Part shown: one piece after another, positions 1 to 8,120 of the stretch
Layout of the letters: the number at the start of each line of letters is the position of its first letter
Numbering within the stretch: the first letter of the stretch is position 1
The notes under the pieces: model-generated
Told to the model about the DNA's origin: nothing
Database searches by the model: none
Seen by the model: only the letters and a program-made list of their open reading frames with translations
NCBI GenBank assembly: GCA_016212515.1
Contig: JACRFZ010000122.1
Location: 25,228 to 89,227 of the forward strand
Length of the DNA stretch: 64,000 nt
Reading direction: 5' to 3'
From: Candidatus Melainabacteria bacterium
GTDB taxonomy: Bacteria > Cyanobacteriota > Vampirovibrionia > Obscuribacterales > Obscuribacteraceae
Position numbers and translations under genes: made by a program

Positions 1-1
1 C

Positions 2-475
2 AACCAGCCCGAGCGGCCAAGGCCCACCACAATCTACTTCTTCACAGACATGCAATTCGATCCGCCGGAAATCGAAACGCTACCTCCGCTACCAGTCTTT
101 CGAAATACCATTAGAGATTTCTTCAGCCCCCATAAGCCGCCGCTGGAGTCAGCCATTGCCGCCTACCGCCACCTGATTGGCGAAGTCGACATTGTCCTCT
201 GGAATCTCTCCAGCTACGACACAACTCCTGTTTCCACAACAGTTGAGGGAGTCTTCATGACTTCAGGCTTCGACATCAACACCTTTAAGCACATCTCCAA
301 TTGGAAAGCCAGGCAAAGAAAAGGAATGCTACCGGAGCCTGCCCTGACCGAAAGACAACAAACCCTGGAGACTGCTACAACTCTCGCTCCGGCGCAACTC
401 ACGCCCCCAGGTCAAGATGCAAATTGCGCCGTCCGGACAGGCGACGAAGAGATAGAATACATTCGCGGGTTCTAA
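2..475 (+). CDS. C-terminal part of a DUF2828/TROVE-like vWA-domain protein (5' end outside window)
   Basis: The frame is open from the window edge to a TAA at 473-475, so this is the 3' end of a longer gene; the first ATG (position 50) is probably internal. The peptide reads FFTDMQFD, then about 70 residues later IVLWNLSSYDTTPV and GVFMTSGFD. In DUF2828 proteins, relatives of the TROVE/Ro60 vWA module, the pattern SDMxFD ... IVFWNL...TPV ... GValvSGFS closes the vWA fold, so the match is to that region. Family members are linked to RNA binding or remain uncharacterised. The last 45 residues are low-complexity. A WYL-type regulator follows 52 bp downstream on the same strand. Function of this copy is unknown; the domain call rests on motif memory, not alignment. 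Confidence 0.6.
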   Translation, partial: NQPERPRPTTIYFFTDMQFDPPEIETLPPLPVFRNTIRDFFSPHKPPLESAIAAYRHLIGEVDIVLWNLSSYDTTPVSTTVEGVFMTSGFDINTFKHISNWKARQRKGMLPEPALTERQQTLETATTLAPAQLTPPGQDANCAVRTGDEEIEYIRGF

Positions 476-527
476 CGCAACCGCGGTACTACCAATAATA
501 TTAAGATGAAGCAGGCAAACACCAAAA

Positions 528-1544
528 ATGGTCAGCAAACTTGAGCGCACCGCCATCATCATCAAGATAATCGCAAACGCCCCTGGCATTACCATGAGCC
601 GATTGCACGCCGAACTGCAAGCTCGAAACATTTCAGTTTCAGAACGAACTCTTGCCAAAGACATCGAAAGCCTCAAGAAAGACTACAGGCTTCTGCCGGA
701 CAAAGATCGCCTGCGCCAGGGCTATTACCTGAAAGATATACTGGCTCTATCCGGGGATGAAGCTGAAATTGCCCTCGACGCCCTGCATTTACTGACCCGC
801 TTGAAAGACAAACAGGCGGAAGCCCTGGCTCAGAGACTTCAGACGGACAGGAATCAAAATCAGTTCGCCCCCGTACCGGCGCAAGCAGCCCCCAGGCGCA
901 CCCGCACCGTCAGCCAGCGCAACATTCTCAGTGCTCAAAAGAGTGAGGAAATTCAAAGGCACCTCAACCAGGCTATCAGGCAAACTCGTGCCGTCACTTT
1001 CACCTACAAAACGCCCCGACTGAAAGCAGCTGAAACCGTCAGCGGCTATCCGCTTCTTATGGTTTTCCATGAGCGCGGCTGGTACTGCATTATGCGCAAC
1101 CTGACCACATGCACCTACAGCCCGCGTAGAATCGATCGCATCTCAGACTTGAAACTAACTGAAGGCGGCAAGCTCAATCAGGATGCCCAGGAAAATATCG
1201 ATGAAGCCGCCTTTCTGCTCAGTGCCGGCTGGGGTATGAGCTTCCCCAGGAACATGAGAGAATACCATGCCTCCGATTCCGAACCATATATAGTGGCACG
1301 CTTCGACGCTGCCGTCGCCCCCTATATTCTTGAAGCAACAGAAAGGCATCCCCGGGGGAAAGTAAAGGCCTGCCGGGACGGCACCGGCGACGTGGAATTC
1401 AGTATCAAATTACATGATCCCAGGGGCTTCCTTGACTGGGTGAGATCCTTTGGTGTGAAAGCTAGAATTACTGCTCCTAAAAACCTGGTGGAGCAGGAGA
1501 AAGCCGAGCTAAAGCGCCTCCTCTTGAAGTACGATACTCCTTAG
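528..1544 (+). CDS. WYL-domain helix-turn-helix transcriptional regulator
   Basis: 338 residues with the standard three-part WYL layout: an N-terminal DeoR-type winged helix (about 1-60, with SERTLAKDIESLKKDY as recognition region), a WYL domain (about 150-215) and a C-terminal WCX extension (about 250-335). The signature reads GWYC at residues 184-187, so Cys replaces the usual Leu; the conserved Arg pair of the ligand pocket is present in SPRRIDRI. WYL proteins bind nucleic-acid or nucleotide ligands and control DNA-repair, defence or stress genes. A Q/P/R-rich linker (about 107-130) separates the HTH and WYL parts. The vWA gene just upstream is the most likely partner or target. No strong ribosome-binding site precedes the ATG. 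Confidence 0.85.
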   Translation: MVSKLERTAIIIKIIANAPGITMSRLHAELQARNISVSERTLAKDIESLKKDYRLLPDKDRLRQGYYLKDILALSGDEAEIALDALHLLTRLKDKQAEALAQRLQTDRNQNQFAPVPAQAAPRRTRTVSQRNILSAQKSEEIQRHLNQAIRQTRAVTFTYKTPRLKAAETVSGYPLLMVFHERGWYCIMRNLTTCTYSPRRIDRISDLKLTEGGKLNQDAQENIDEAAFLLSAGWGMSFPRNMREYHASDSEPYIVARFDAAVAPYILEATERHPRGKVKACRDGTGDVEFSIKLHDPRGFLDWVRSFGVKARITAPKNLVEQEKAELKRLLLKYDTP

Positions 1545-1585
1545 CGACCAGGTGCACAGAACCCAGGTGGTAAACTATCAAATCT

Positions 1586-2812
1586 ATGACACAGACTAAT
1601 TCCAACGAAAATAGTCGCCCTTTCATACCCGAGAAGCCTTCGGAAGCGTTCATCCGAGCCGCCCAAGAAGTTGTCCACGCCCAGCTTCAACACCAGACGC
1701 CGGTCTACTTATCCGATCAAGACCTGAATAAGCTGAAAGAGCTACCGAAACAAAGCGGTTTGATACTGGCGCCCAATCATGCCGACGAGACCGATCCGCG
1801 GCTCTGTCTTGAATTATCACGCTTGAGCGGCAAGCGACTTATCTCCATGTGCAATCGGGAAGCCTTCGATGAGTTATTCGGTCTGGCCGGCTATGTCTTG
1901 CAGCGCTTGGGACATTTTTCCGTAGAGCGTGGCACCCACGATACACGCGCCATAGAACACGCCATAGAGGTGGTAGAGAGAGGCTCGGACGGACTGGTGG
2001 TCTTTCCCGAAGGCGAAATTTTCTACCTCAATGAAGAGATTCAACCCATGCATGCCGGCGCCATTGAGATTGGCATGCAAGCCTTACAAAGGCGCCGCAC
2101 CGAAGATGAAAATTGGCAAGCTTTCGTCATACCGGTGGCGATCAAATACCACTACCCGGAAAACATAGAGTCACTTCTGGAAAGGCGACTTACACGCTTA
2201 GAAAGTCATCTTCTTTTGCCTCATCTAGACGCTGCGCCGGCTGTGCGCCTACAGGCCATTCAAAGTAAACTGCTGCAAAAGCAAATCAAAGCTCAGGAGC
2301 TGCCGGTCGACCCGGCTGCCTTCGACACTTTGCTTGCTGAGATCAAGGCCGCCGAGACAGCACTGATTGCCAAAGTAGAAGCCCGCCACAAAGATCTAAG
2401 CACCTATCAAAAACATTTGATTGACCAGGCCTGGCAACTGGAAGCGGAACTGCGAAACGACATTGCCACGAGCCGGGACCCTGCGGAGAAACGCGGTCTT
2501 CAAGCCGATCTAGACAGGTTAAAAGAAGTAGCACAATTGGAAAGCTGGGACCCGCAGTATTATCAGAGTCGTCAATCCCAAGATCGCCTGGCTGAGGCCT
2601 TGCTAAAAATGGAGCGCGAACTGTATCACATTCATCGCCCCAAGCAACTGGCCAGGCGCAATGCCCATATTAAACTAGGGGAACCAATTAAGTTGGCAGA
2701 CTATCTGATCGACTACGATAAGGACGCAAAAGCCTTGCGTCATGACTTGACGCAGAAACTTCATGACAAAATTCAAGAGATGATAGAGGAATTGGTCGAA
2801 CAGTTGAAGTAA
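1586..2812 (+). CDS. PlsC-type 1-acyl-sn-glycerol-3-phosphate acyltransferase with coiled-coil tail
   Basis: The protein has the two main acyltransferase blocks: NHADETD at 64-70 (the NHx4D catalytic motif) and FPEGE at 140-144 (glycerol-phosphate binding). It should therefore transfer an acyl chain to a lysophospholipid-type acceptor at the inner membrane face. At 408 residues it is much longer than ordinary PlsC (about 240). After the catalytic part comes a charged, helix-rich stretch (about 215-350) that looks like coiled coil, and no obvious transmembrane helix is present. The extension could mediate membrane or partner contact. It stands alone between the WYL gene and a convergent operon. 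Confidence 0.8.
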   Translation: MTQTNSNENSRPFIPEKPSEAFIRAAQEVVHAQLQHQTPVYLSDQDLNKLKELPKQSGLILAPNHADETDPRLCLELSRLSGKRLISMCNREAFDELFGLAGYVLQRLGHFSVERGTHDTRAIEHAIEVVERGSDGLVVFPEGEIFYLNEEIQPMHAGAIEIGMQALQRRRTEDENWQAFVIPVAIKYHYPENIESLLERRLTRLESHLLLPHLDAAPAVRLQAIQSKLLQKQIKAQELPVDPAAFDTLLAEIKAAETALIAKVEARHKDLSTYQKHLIDQAWQLEAELRNDIATSRDPAEKRGLQADLDRLKEVAQLESWDPQYYQSRQSQDRLAEALLKMERELYHIHRPKQLARRNAHIKLGEPIKLADYLIDYDKDAKALRHDLTQKLHDKIQEMIEELVEQLK

Positions 2813-2862
2813 AGGAAAGAGAGGGCCGTGCTCCAGCCCCCTTTCCCTCTCACTCATATCAA

Positions 2863-3354
2863 CTATTTACAGGCTTCGGCCATCTGCTTCATGCACTCCA
2901 CAGCTCTCTTACCGATCTCCTCATGACTTAAGTCTTCCTTGTGGGTGGCAAGACTCCAGGTATGACCATAGGGATCCGTGAGACGACCGTAGCGATCGCC
3001 CCAGAACATATCCATAACCGGCATATCGGCTTTAGCTCCGGCATCTACGGCGCGCTTGAAAGCAGCATCGACATCAGGAACGAACATATGAATGGTGACA
3101 TTGCCTCGACTGAGAGGCAGCTCAGAAGATGGGCAGCCAGGCATGTTCGGGAAATCATCGGCCATAAACACACGGCAATCACCAAACTTGAGCTCGGCAT
3201 GCATGATGCGACCGTCTTCCAGAGTCAATCTGTATAGCTCCTCCGCCCCGAATGCCTTCTTGTAAAATTCGATAGCCGCTGTAGCGCCCTGAAGCACCAG
3301 ATGCGGTATGACGGTTTGAGTTCCGGCCGGTACAAAGTGTGTTGCTTTTGACAT
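2863..3354 (-). CDS. VOC-family (PhnB-like glyoxalase fold) protein
   Basis: 163 residues with the PhnB-type VOC pattern: VIPHLVLQGATAAIEFYKKA near the N-terminus, DGRIMHAELKFGD in the middle, and RLTDPYGHTWSLATH near the end. Such proteins bind metal and small ligands and are often annotated as 3-demethylubiquinone methyltransferase-like, although most are uncharacterised. It is the third gene of an ArsR-SRPBCC-VOC operon, a common bacterial combination; the gap from the SRPBCC gene is 63 bp. The exact substrate cannot be inferred. Confidence 0.85.
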   Translation of the reverse strand: MSKATHFVPAGTQTVIPHLVLQGATAAIEFYKKAFGAEELYRLTLEDGRIMHAELKFGDCRVFMADDFPNMPGCPSSELPLSRGNVTIHMFVPDVDAAFKRAVDAGAKADMPVMDMFWGDRYGRLTDPYGHTWSLATHKEDLSHEEIGKRAVECMKQMAEACK

Positions 3355-3417
3355 TATCTTTCCTTCTTTTGCTAGTGGCTTTTGCTATTGAGTGTTGAAA
3401 CGTTACTTTCAGACTTC

Positions 3418-3864
3418 CTACTGAAGAAGAGTTTCGAGCTTCTCGAAACAGGCGGTCCAACCCATTGTGTGACCCTGTACGCTGACGGGTCGATTAAACT
3501 TAGAATGTTGAAGAACGATCTCGGTGCTATCACCTTTATCGATAAACTCTACCTTCACCAATGTGTCGGAAGCTGGAAACTCGCTGGAGGTATTATTCCA
3601 GGTATAAACAAGTTTGGCGTTCGGAACAATTTCCAAAAAGGTACCGGACATGCGCACCTGCTCTCCATCACTACAGGCAACCTCAACACAAAAGTCACCA
3701 CCGACGCGAAAGTCTTGCTCTACATGCACCTCCTGAGCTTTGCCGCAACCGAACCATTGGGTCATTTGTTCGGGCTCGGTCCAGGCCTTAAAGACCCGCG
3801 AGAGCGGAGCCTTCAGTGTTTTCTTGATCTCCAGTAGAGATGCCTGGGTATTAGTGGTGAGCAT
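3418..3864 (-). CDS. SRPBCC/AHSA1-domain protein
   Basis: About 148 residues with the AHSA1 signature: an N-terminal strand (LEIKKTLKAPLSRVFKAWTE), MTQWFGCG, the central GGDF segment and a C-terminal helix (GHTMGWTACFEKLETLL). This helix-grip fold binds hydrophobic ligands. The frame runs further upstream to 3951, but those residues overlap the ArsR gene. The ATG at 3864 lies one base after the ArsR stop codon (TAA-A-ATG), so translational coupling is likely and this start was chosen. It is the middle gene of the ArsR-SRPBCC-VOC operon. Confidence 0.85.
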   Translation of the reverse strand: MLTTNTQASLLEIKKTLKAPLSRVFKAWTEPEQMTQWFGCGKAQEVHVEQDFRVGGDFCVEVACSDGEQVRMSGTFLEIVPNAKLVYTWNNTSSEFPASDTLVKVEFIDKGDSTEIVLQHSKFNRPVSVQGHTMGWTACFEKLETLLQ

Positions 3865-3865
3865 T

Positions 3866-4204
3866 TTAGTCTTCTCCCTGAGAATTGAGGTAGCGCTCCA
3901 GTGACTCCAGTTGATTGCCCCAGAAGCGGCGGTAAGCCAGAAGCCAGTCATTGGCTTCCTCCATAGGCGCGGCAGACAATTTAAGATAGTGCACCCGACC
4001 CTTGCGCACCCGCTCTACCAGCCTGGCGCTTTCTAAAAGTTTGAGGTGCTTGGATATGGCCGGCAAAGACATTGAAAATGGCTCCGCCAATTCCAGTACG
4101 GAACAGGTGCCCTTCAAGGCAAGATTGTTGAGGATTGCCCTGCGAGTGGGATCGGAAAGCGCAAAGAAGGTTCGGTCTAATTGCTCGGAATAATGCTTGA
4201 CCAT
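3866..4204 (-). CDS. ArsR-family winged-helix repressor
   Basis: A small winged-helix regulator with the typical ArsR core: FFALSDPTRRAILNNL, then a helix-turn-helix around MSLPAISKHLKLLESARLV and the wing RKGRVHYLKL. No Cys pair of the metal-binding type is visible, so it is more likely of the metal-free subgroup that accompanies SRPBCC and VOC genes. A GTG at 4210 is possible, but the ATG at 4204 has AAGG five bases upstream. It is the first gene of the operon and probably autoregulates it from the upstream non-coding stretch (4205-4314). Confidence 0.9.
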   Translation of the reverse strand: MVKHYSEQLDRTFFALSDPTRRAILNNLALKGTCSVLELAEPFSMSLPAISKHLKLLESARLVERVRKGRVHYLKLSAAPMEEANDWLLAYRRFWGNQLESLERYLNSQGED

Positions 4205-4314
4205 GTCCACCTTCAGTCGAAGCCTCAGACTGGAAGCAGCAGGGCTTCAAGCCGAAGACTATTTCAATGATGGCGTCATTAAACCATATCGTTAAACATG
4301 ATACAAGGGCCCCT

Positions 4315-4490
4315 TTACCTCACCGGCATAATGGTCGGAATTATCTTCGCGCCAGGCTGCGTGGGGAAATCGGCCGGGAGCCATTGACCTAAATCATCAA
4401 TCTCACCGGCAAAGTTAATCTGATTGCCCTTAAGAGCAAAGAGCACATTAGGCTCCCAACAATGCCGACCGACTATACCGCTTCGGCTAT
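4315..4490 (-). pseudogene. Possible coding remnant downstream of the RIC cluster
   Basis: Reading the minus strand in a frame different from the preceding gene gives about 58 codons without a stop, ending with TAA at 4315-4317. The peptide includes FALKGNQINFAGEIDDLGQW and PADFPTQPGAKIIPTIMP, which looks like real protein rather than random translation. There is no ATG start; GTG within the stretch is the only option. It may be the 3' part of a decayed gene or a frameshifted extension of the DUF1858-like gene just upstream. I do not recognise the family. Confidence 0.3.
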
Positions 4491-4685
4491 CAGCTTATTC
4501 AAATCCTGAATCAGCTCACTGAGATCATCAATGTGGCACATGCCATCACAAATGGAAAGCTCCGTGTCAAGAATGCTCTCATCGCACTCCAGGGGTACGT
4601 CCACTCCATGTTCCGCAAAGACTTTTACTGCCTGCGGATAAGCATCCAAAATTTCTTTGACAGTGGTTGTCTCAGTAATATTCAT
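4473..4685 (-). CDS. DUF1858-like small protein
   Basis: About 70 residues. The N-terminal half (TTVKEILDAYPQAVKVFAEHGV) matches the DUF1858/ScdA-N type helical domain, in which a short sequence before a Cys pair binds or senses something in anaerobic or nitrosative metabolism. Here the Cys residues come later (C in PLECDES and in SICDGMCHIDD). The ATG at 4685 was chosen over GTG 4697 because AGGTG precedes it at good spacing. It follows the RIC gene by 35 bp and probably belongs to the same operon. Confidence 0.65.
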   Translation of the reverse strand: MNITETTTVKEILDAYPQAVKVFAEHGVDVPLECDESILDTELSICDGMCHIDDLSELIQDLNKLIAEAV

Positions 4686-4720
4686 GGCACACCTCACTTT
4701 TATTATTCTTCAAAACCAAC

Positions 4721-5509
4721 CTAATGCACCGCATTCCGCATCAAGGCTTCCTCCGCCACCACAGCCCGCGGGAAGAGAATGCTGTTCTCTTTATGGATGT
4801 GGCGATGCAGGTCCTGCTCTAAGGCGGCAAAACCAGCAAGCAGAGCAGTCCAACTCGCACAGGCCGAGGCTGGTGCTTGAAATGAATCCGTCAATTCCCG
4901 CAACCTTGCAAGAGCATTACCAGCTTCATCATGCTCTGCTTCCATACAACGCACCGGATTGGCTACACTACCGAAAGGCACCGGTATGGGAGCGCGAGCC
5001 GAAGCAAGCGCACAAATATAAGGAAACAAAACGCGCTCCTCTTTCAAGGTATGCGCCTCCAATTCCTCTTTCATAGCAGCAAAAACTTCTCGCACCTCAA
5101 TGAGGCGCTCATCTTTGCTGCCATGCACCGCGGCCACCTTCTCAGAGAGCAACCTGAGACGCGGCAACTCCTTTTTGAGGAAGACATGGTGAGTATTTTC
5201 AATGTGGCAAGCCAGTTCCTTAAGATCAGCCTGCAGCCAATTTGGTTCAGCCTCGCCCTGCAACGGCGGTAGCTCCGCCATAGCCTTCTTCACCAGAGCT
5301 ATGGACACCCCGGCTTTTTCACAAGCGGTGGCAAGCGTAAACTTACCTCCGCAGCAATAGTCGATGGCAAAACTCTCCAACACAGCAGCACGGCGTGGCT
5401 CCTTCGCTACCAGCAGACCGACGGACTCATCGTCGATAGGTTCAACTTCTACGCAGTTGGCAGACTCAAGATGCCGCGCAGAGCGAGGCTCTTGCATTTC
5501 GCAACACAT
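4721..5509 (-). CDS. ric: RIC/YtfE/ScdA-family di-iron iron-sulfur cluster repair protein
   Basis: 262 residues, slightly longer than E. coli YtfE (about 220). It has the N-terminal ScdA_N segment with SFAIDYCCGGK (CCGG at about 52-55). A hemerythrin-like four-helix bundle follows, with the expected His/Glu ligands in HIENTHHVFLKKELPRL, EAHTLKEERVLFPYI, MEAEHDEAG and HRHIHKENSILFPRA. This family repairs iron-sulfur clusters damaged by nitric oxide or oxidants. A GGAGG box lies about nine bases before the ATG. The gene lies between a rubredoxin and a DUF1858-like gene and is divergent from an Rrf2 regulator, which supports a nitrosative-stress role. Confidence 0.9.
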   Translation of the reverse strand: MCCEMQEPRSARHLESANCVEVEPIDDESVGLLVAKEPRRAAVLESFAIDYCCGGKFTLATACEKAGVSIALVKKAMAELPPLQGEAEPNWLQADLKELACHIENTHHVFLKKELPRLRLLSEKVAAVHGSKDERLIEVREVFAAMKEELEAHTLKEERVLFPYICALASARAPIPVPFGSVANPVRCMEAEHDEAGNALARLRELTDSFQAPASACASWTALLAGFAALEQDLHRHIHKENSILFPRAVVAEEALMRNAVH

Positions 5510-5528
5510 AATTACCGACCTCCATTAT

Positions 5529-5738
5529 TCAAGCGGCGTCAACGACTACTTTTGTTGCTTCGTACAAAGGCAGGCTGGCACAGCTACAGGGCTGGAAAAA
5601 CTCTTTTACCGCAGCACATTCCGGGCAATGCCAGTCATCAGGCAGATTCTCGAAAGGCACCTGCGGCTGAGGCAGATTCTCGATTGGCTTGAGGCTATCT
5701 TCCACAACATAATTACAAAGGGTACATATGTATTTCAT
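5529..5738 (-). CDS. Rubredoxin-type electron-transfer protein
   Basis: 69 residues with the two rubredoxin knuckles, CTLC at 5-8 and CPEC at 38-41, and the family hallmark NLPDDWHCPEC. These bind a single iron and carry electrons. Unlike a minimal rubredoxin (about 53 residues), this one has a short tail with a second CSC pair at 51-53. A GGAGG box precedes the ATG. It is the first gene of the rubredoxin-RIC-DUF1858 operon, 19 bp upstream of RIC, and could feed electrons to the di-iron protein or to an NO- or O2-detoxifying enzyme elsewhere. Confidence 0.9.
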   Translation of the reverse strand: MKYICTLCNYVVEDSLKPIENLPQPQVPFENLPDDWHCPECAAVKEFFQPCSCASLPLYEATKVVVDAA

Positions 5739-5834
5739 TGTCCTATCCTCCGATAATCAACTTCTGGACCTTTATGTCCATAATAGCACTTCGACAGCCC
5801 AAGTCAAGCCCCAAAAGCCCCATCTTATGGTATT

Positions 5835-5871
5835 CTGTATATAAAGGTAGATAAATACACTTTATATACAG
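5835..5871. promoter_or_regulatory. Perfect 12-bp inverted repeat, candidate Rrf2 operator
   Basis: CTGTATATAAAG at 5835-5846 is repeated as its exact reverse complement at 5860-5871, with a 13-base AT-rich spacer. It lies in the 190-bp region between the divergent rubredoxin operon (starts 5738) and the Rrf2 gene (starts 5929), where a shared operator would be expected. Rrf2 regulators bind imperfect palindromes as dimers; two such sites or one long site would fit. Binding by this regulator is inference. Confidence 0.5.
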
Positions 5872-5928
5872 CCAGACCACGGAAACTCTCAATCTTTTTT
5901 TGAGAAAAGCCCCAGCAGGACATCGGAA

Positions 5929-6393
5929 ATGATTTCGCAAACAGCTGAATACGCACTTCGAGCCATGGTTTTTCTAGCGATGAAAGACGGCGCCGCCACC
6001 GGCCAGGAAATTGCCGCCGTTACGCTTGTGCCCGGCGGTTACTTGAGCAAGATCATGCAACAACTGGCTAAAGCCAAACTCGTGCACTCACAGCGCGGCA
6101 TCGGCGGCGGCTTTACACTGGCCAGGCAAGCAAAAGAGATTTCCATCCTCGACATAGTCAATGCCGTCGACCCTATTAAACATATTAGAAGTTGCCCCCT
6201 CGATATCAAGTCCCATGGCGTCAACCTCTGCCCACTGCACGCCAGGCTATCCACAGCCAGCCGGCAAGTGGAGGAAGCTTTCGCAAAATCCACTCTAGCG
6301 GAACTTATCACCGAATCTCGCAGCCCTGATTGCCTCAGCGTACCGCTTACGCCCAGAGCACTTGATACCGCCTGCGGTGACTGCTCACTGTAA
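5929..6393 (+). CDS. Rrf2-family transcriptional regulator (NsrR/IscR-like)
   Basis: 154 residues starting with the classic MISQTAEYALRAMVFLA helix. A winged HTH follows (VPGGYLSKIMQQLAKAKLV, then SQRGIGGGFTLAR). The sensor region has Cys 89 and Cys 101 in the pattern SCPLDIKSHGVNLCPLH, with three further Cys near the C-terminus (135, 149, 152). Members with such Cys bind an iron-sulfur cluster and respond to NO or cluster status. Because the gene is divergent from the RIC operon, it most likely represses it until NO or oxidative damage occurs. The Cys spacing is not exactly that of NsrR or IscR, so the specific subfamily is left open. Confidence 0.85.
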   Translation: MISQTAEYALRAMVFLAMKDGAATGQEIAAVTLVPGGYLSKIMQQLAKAKLVHSQRGIGGGFTLARQAKEISILDIVNAVDPIKHIRSCPLDIKSHGVNLCPLHARLSTASRQVEEAFAKSTLAELITESRSPDCLSVPLTPRALDTACGDCSL

Positions 6394-6401
6394 GAAAGAA
6401 A

Positions 6402-7967
6402 TCAAGGTCCGGGCGGACCCACCGGTCCCACAGGCGGCTGCGGAGCAACAGCAGCAACCGGCACATTGGCACCGGGATTAATCGCATTGATAATCAAATT
6501 GCGATTATATTCGGCTGCCGTAAGCATAGAGCTTATCTTAGCGGCGGCATCCAGATCGTTTATGGCATCGCCGTTCCGGCCAAGCAAATAATAAGTCCAG
6601 GCCCGGTTGTAGAGACACTGACTGAGACGGGGATCAACCCGCAGCGCCAGCCCGTAATTTTTAACCGCTGACTGCAGGTGCCTGGAACACTTCTCTTTCA
6701 ATTCGTTATCAGCGGCGCGCAAGAGGGAATTAGCCAGCACATGATGGCAAAGGGCGCGGTTGTAATAGGCCTGCGAGAAGGCGGGATTTTTGATCAGCGC
6801 CTTGGAATAGGAATCGATGGCCTCATCGAAGCGACCGGCCTGAGCCTGCAAAACACCCATGCAATAGAGGGCCTCCGCCTTGCAATCATCAAACTTGGCC
6901 GACTCGGAAAAATAGTTGATGGCCTCGGAAACATTTCCGGCCATGGCACTTTTGAGGCCGCTTTGAAAAGCCGAGGCACCAGCCCTGGACGGATCGCTAG
7001 GAGGTCCGCACAATCCGGCAAAACCAGCAGTGGAAATGAGCTTATCGATGACGGAAAGATTCTTGAGGGGCGGCACGCTGTAACCGGGGTCGAACATGAC
7101 TTCGGTCTGTGTGGAGTCATAGCTGTTCGGCATGATCTGCCCGGGATTAGCTGAGCCGCTGCCGGCTTTCTGCACCATGACCGGTCCCTGGGTCATGGCA
7201 TACCAGCCGTAAAAGCCCACCAGGAAAAGAATCAAGCCAGCCAGAATCAAGGCCGTCACTTTATTTTTAGCCTGGGGCGGCGGCAATTGCGCCGCCATGT
7301 ACTCCAGTCGATCGTATTCCTTATGGGCGACGATCTCGGCCGTATCCTCAATAACTGCATCCAGTTCATTGATGCACTCATCATCAAGGTTATATTTGCC
7401 CGACTTCTCGGCTTCCGCCAGCTCTTCTTTCTTGACACGGCGGCCGGCGTTTCTAGCCACATCGTAAATGGTTTCATAAAATACATCGGCGTTGGGCAAT
7501 TTGCCGTCGGTCTTGGTCTGCCGATGGGCTTCTTCGGCACCGGCGCTGCGCACGGCATCAGCGATGAGCGAAGCGATACGCTCCATGCGCTCCACGGTAT
7601 GAGCCTGTCTGCGCTCTGCCTGCTTGCGGGGCGGCGGCTTGATGGGCGGCCCCAATTCCGGCGGCATTTCCTGCGGAGTAAAAACATCTATTTCGCCGGA
7701 ATTGACTCTGTTGAAATAATCGGTAAAGCGCTCATTATTGGAGAGACAATCAAAAGCCGTATTAACCAGAACCATGGCCCGCTCCAGGCGTTCCCGCTCT
7801 TCCCCCTGGGCAAGCAAAAGGCGCTCCCGCAACCGACCGGAAATACGATCGCGAGACTGGCGGATTTGCTTGCGTCCGCTCCCGGGACTGACCTCAAGGA
7901 CCCGCCGGAAATATTGCCTGAGAGACGACTCGTCTATGGCGCGGACCTGGTCCGAAGAATTATCCAT
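6402..7967 (-). CDS. Membrane protein with degenerate J-like domain and TPR repeats
   Basis: 521 residues. The N-terminal 15-90 region resembles a J domain (YFRRVLEVSPGS... VNTAFDCLSNNERFTDYF), but the essential HPD tripeptide is missing, so Hsp70 stimulation is unlikely. A long charged linker with PPP motifs follows, then one transmembrane helix (about 238-256), a linker, and about four TPR units (about 340-490). The tail is GP-rich. The predicted topology puts the J-like part in the cytosol and the TPRs outside, or the reverse. The gene is divergent from the flippase-like operon and has no obvious partner. Confidence 0.65.
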   Translation of the reverse strand: MDNSSDQVRAIDESSLRQYFRRVLEVSPGSGRKQIRQSRDRISGRLRERLLLAQGEERERLERAMVLVNTAFDCLSNNERFTDYFNRVNSGEIDVFTPQEMPPELGPPIKPPPRKQAERRQAHTVERMERIASLIADAVRSAGAEEAHRQTKTDGKLPNADVFYETIYDVARNAGRRVKKEELAEAEKSGKYNLDDECINELDAVIEDTAEIVAHKEYDRLEYMAAQLPPPQAKNKVTALILAGLILFLVGFYGWYAMTQGPVMVQKAGSGSANPGQIMPNSYDSTQTEVMFDPGYSVPPLKNLSVIDKLISTAGFAGLCGPPSDPSRAGASAFQSGLKSAMAGNVSEAINYFSESAKFDDCKAEALYCMGVLQAQAGRFDEAIDSYSKALIKNPAFSQAYYNRALCHHVLANSLLRAADNELKEKCSRHLQSAVKNYGLALRVDPRLSQCLYNRAWTYYLLGRNGDAINDLDAAAKISSMLTAAEYNRNLIINAINPGANVPVAAVAPQPPVGPVGPPGP

Positions 7968-8120
7968 TAGTAGCTTTCTTCCTCATGATCTCGGCACTCA
8001 CCACTCAGTAGGGTATGAAGCAGGGGCGGTAAGTAATAAGAAATAGTTCCAATATTGCTTTTCAAGAGAGTTAAATAGTGGTTGCCAGGGAAGATCTTAC
8101 CTGACTTGACAGGAAGCTGA

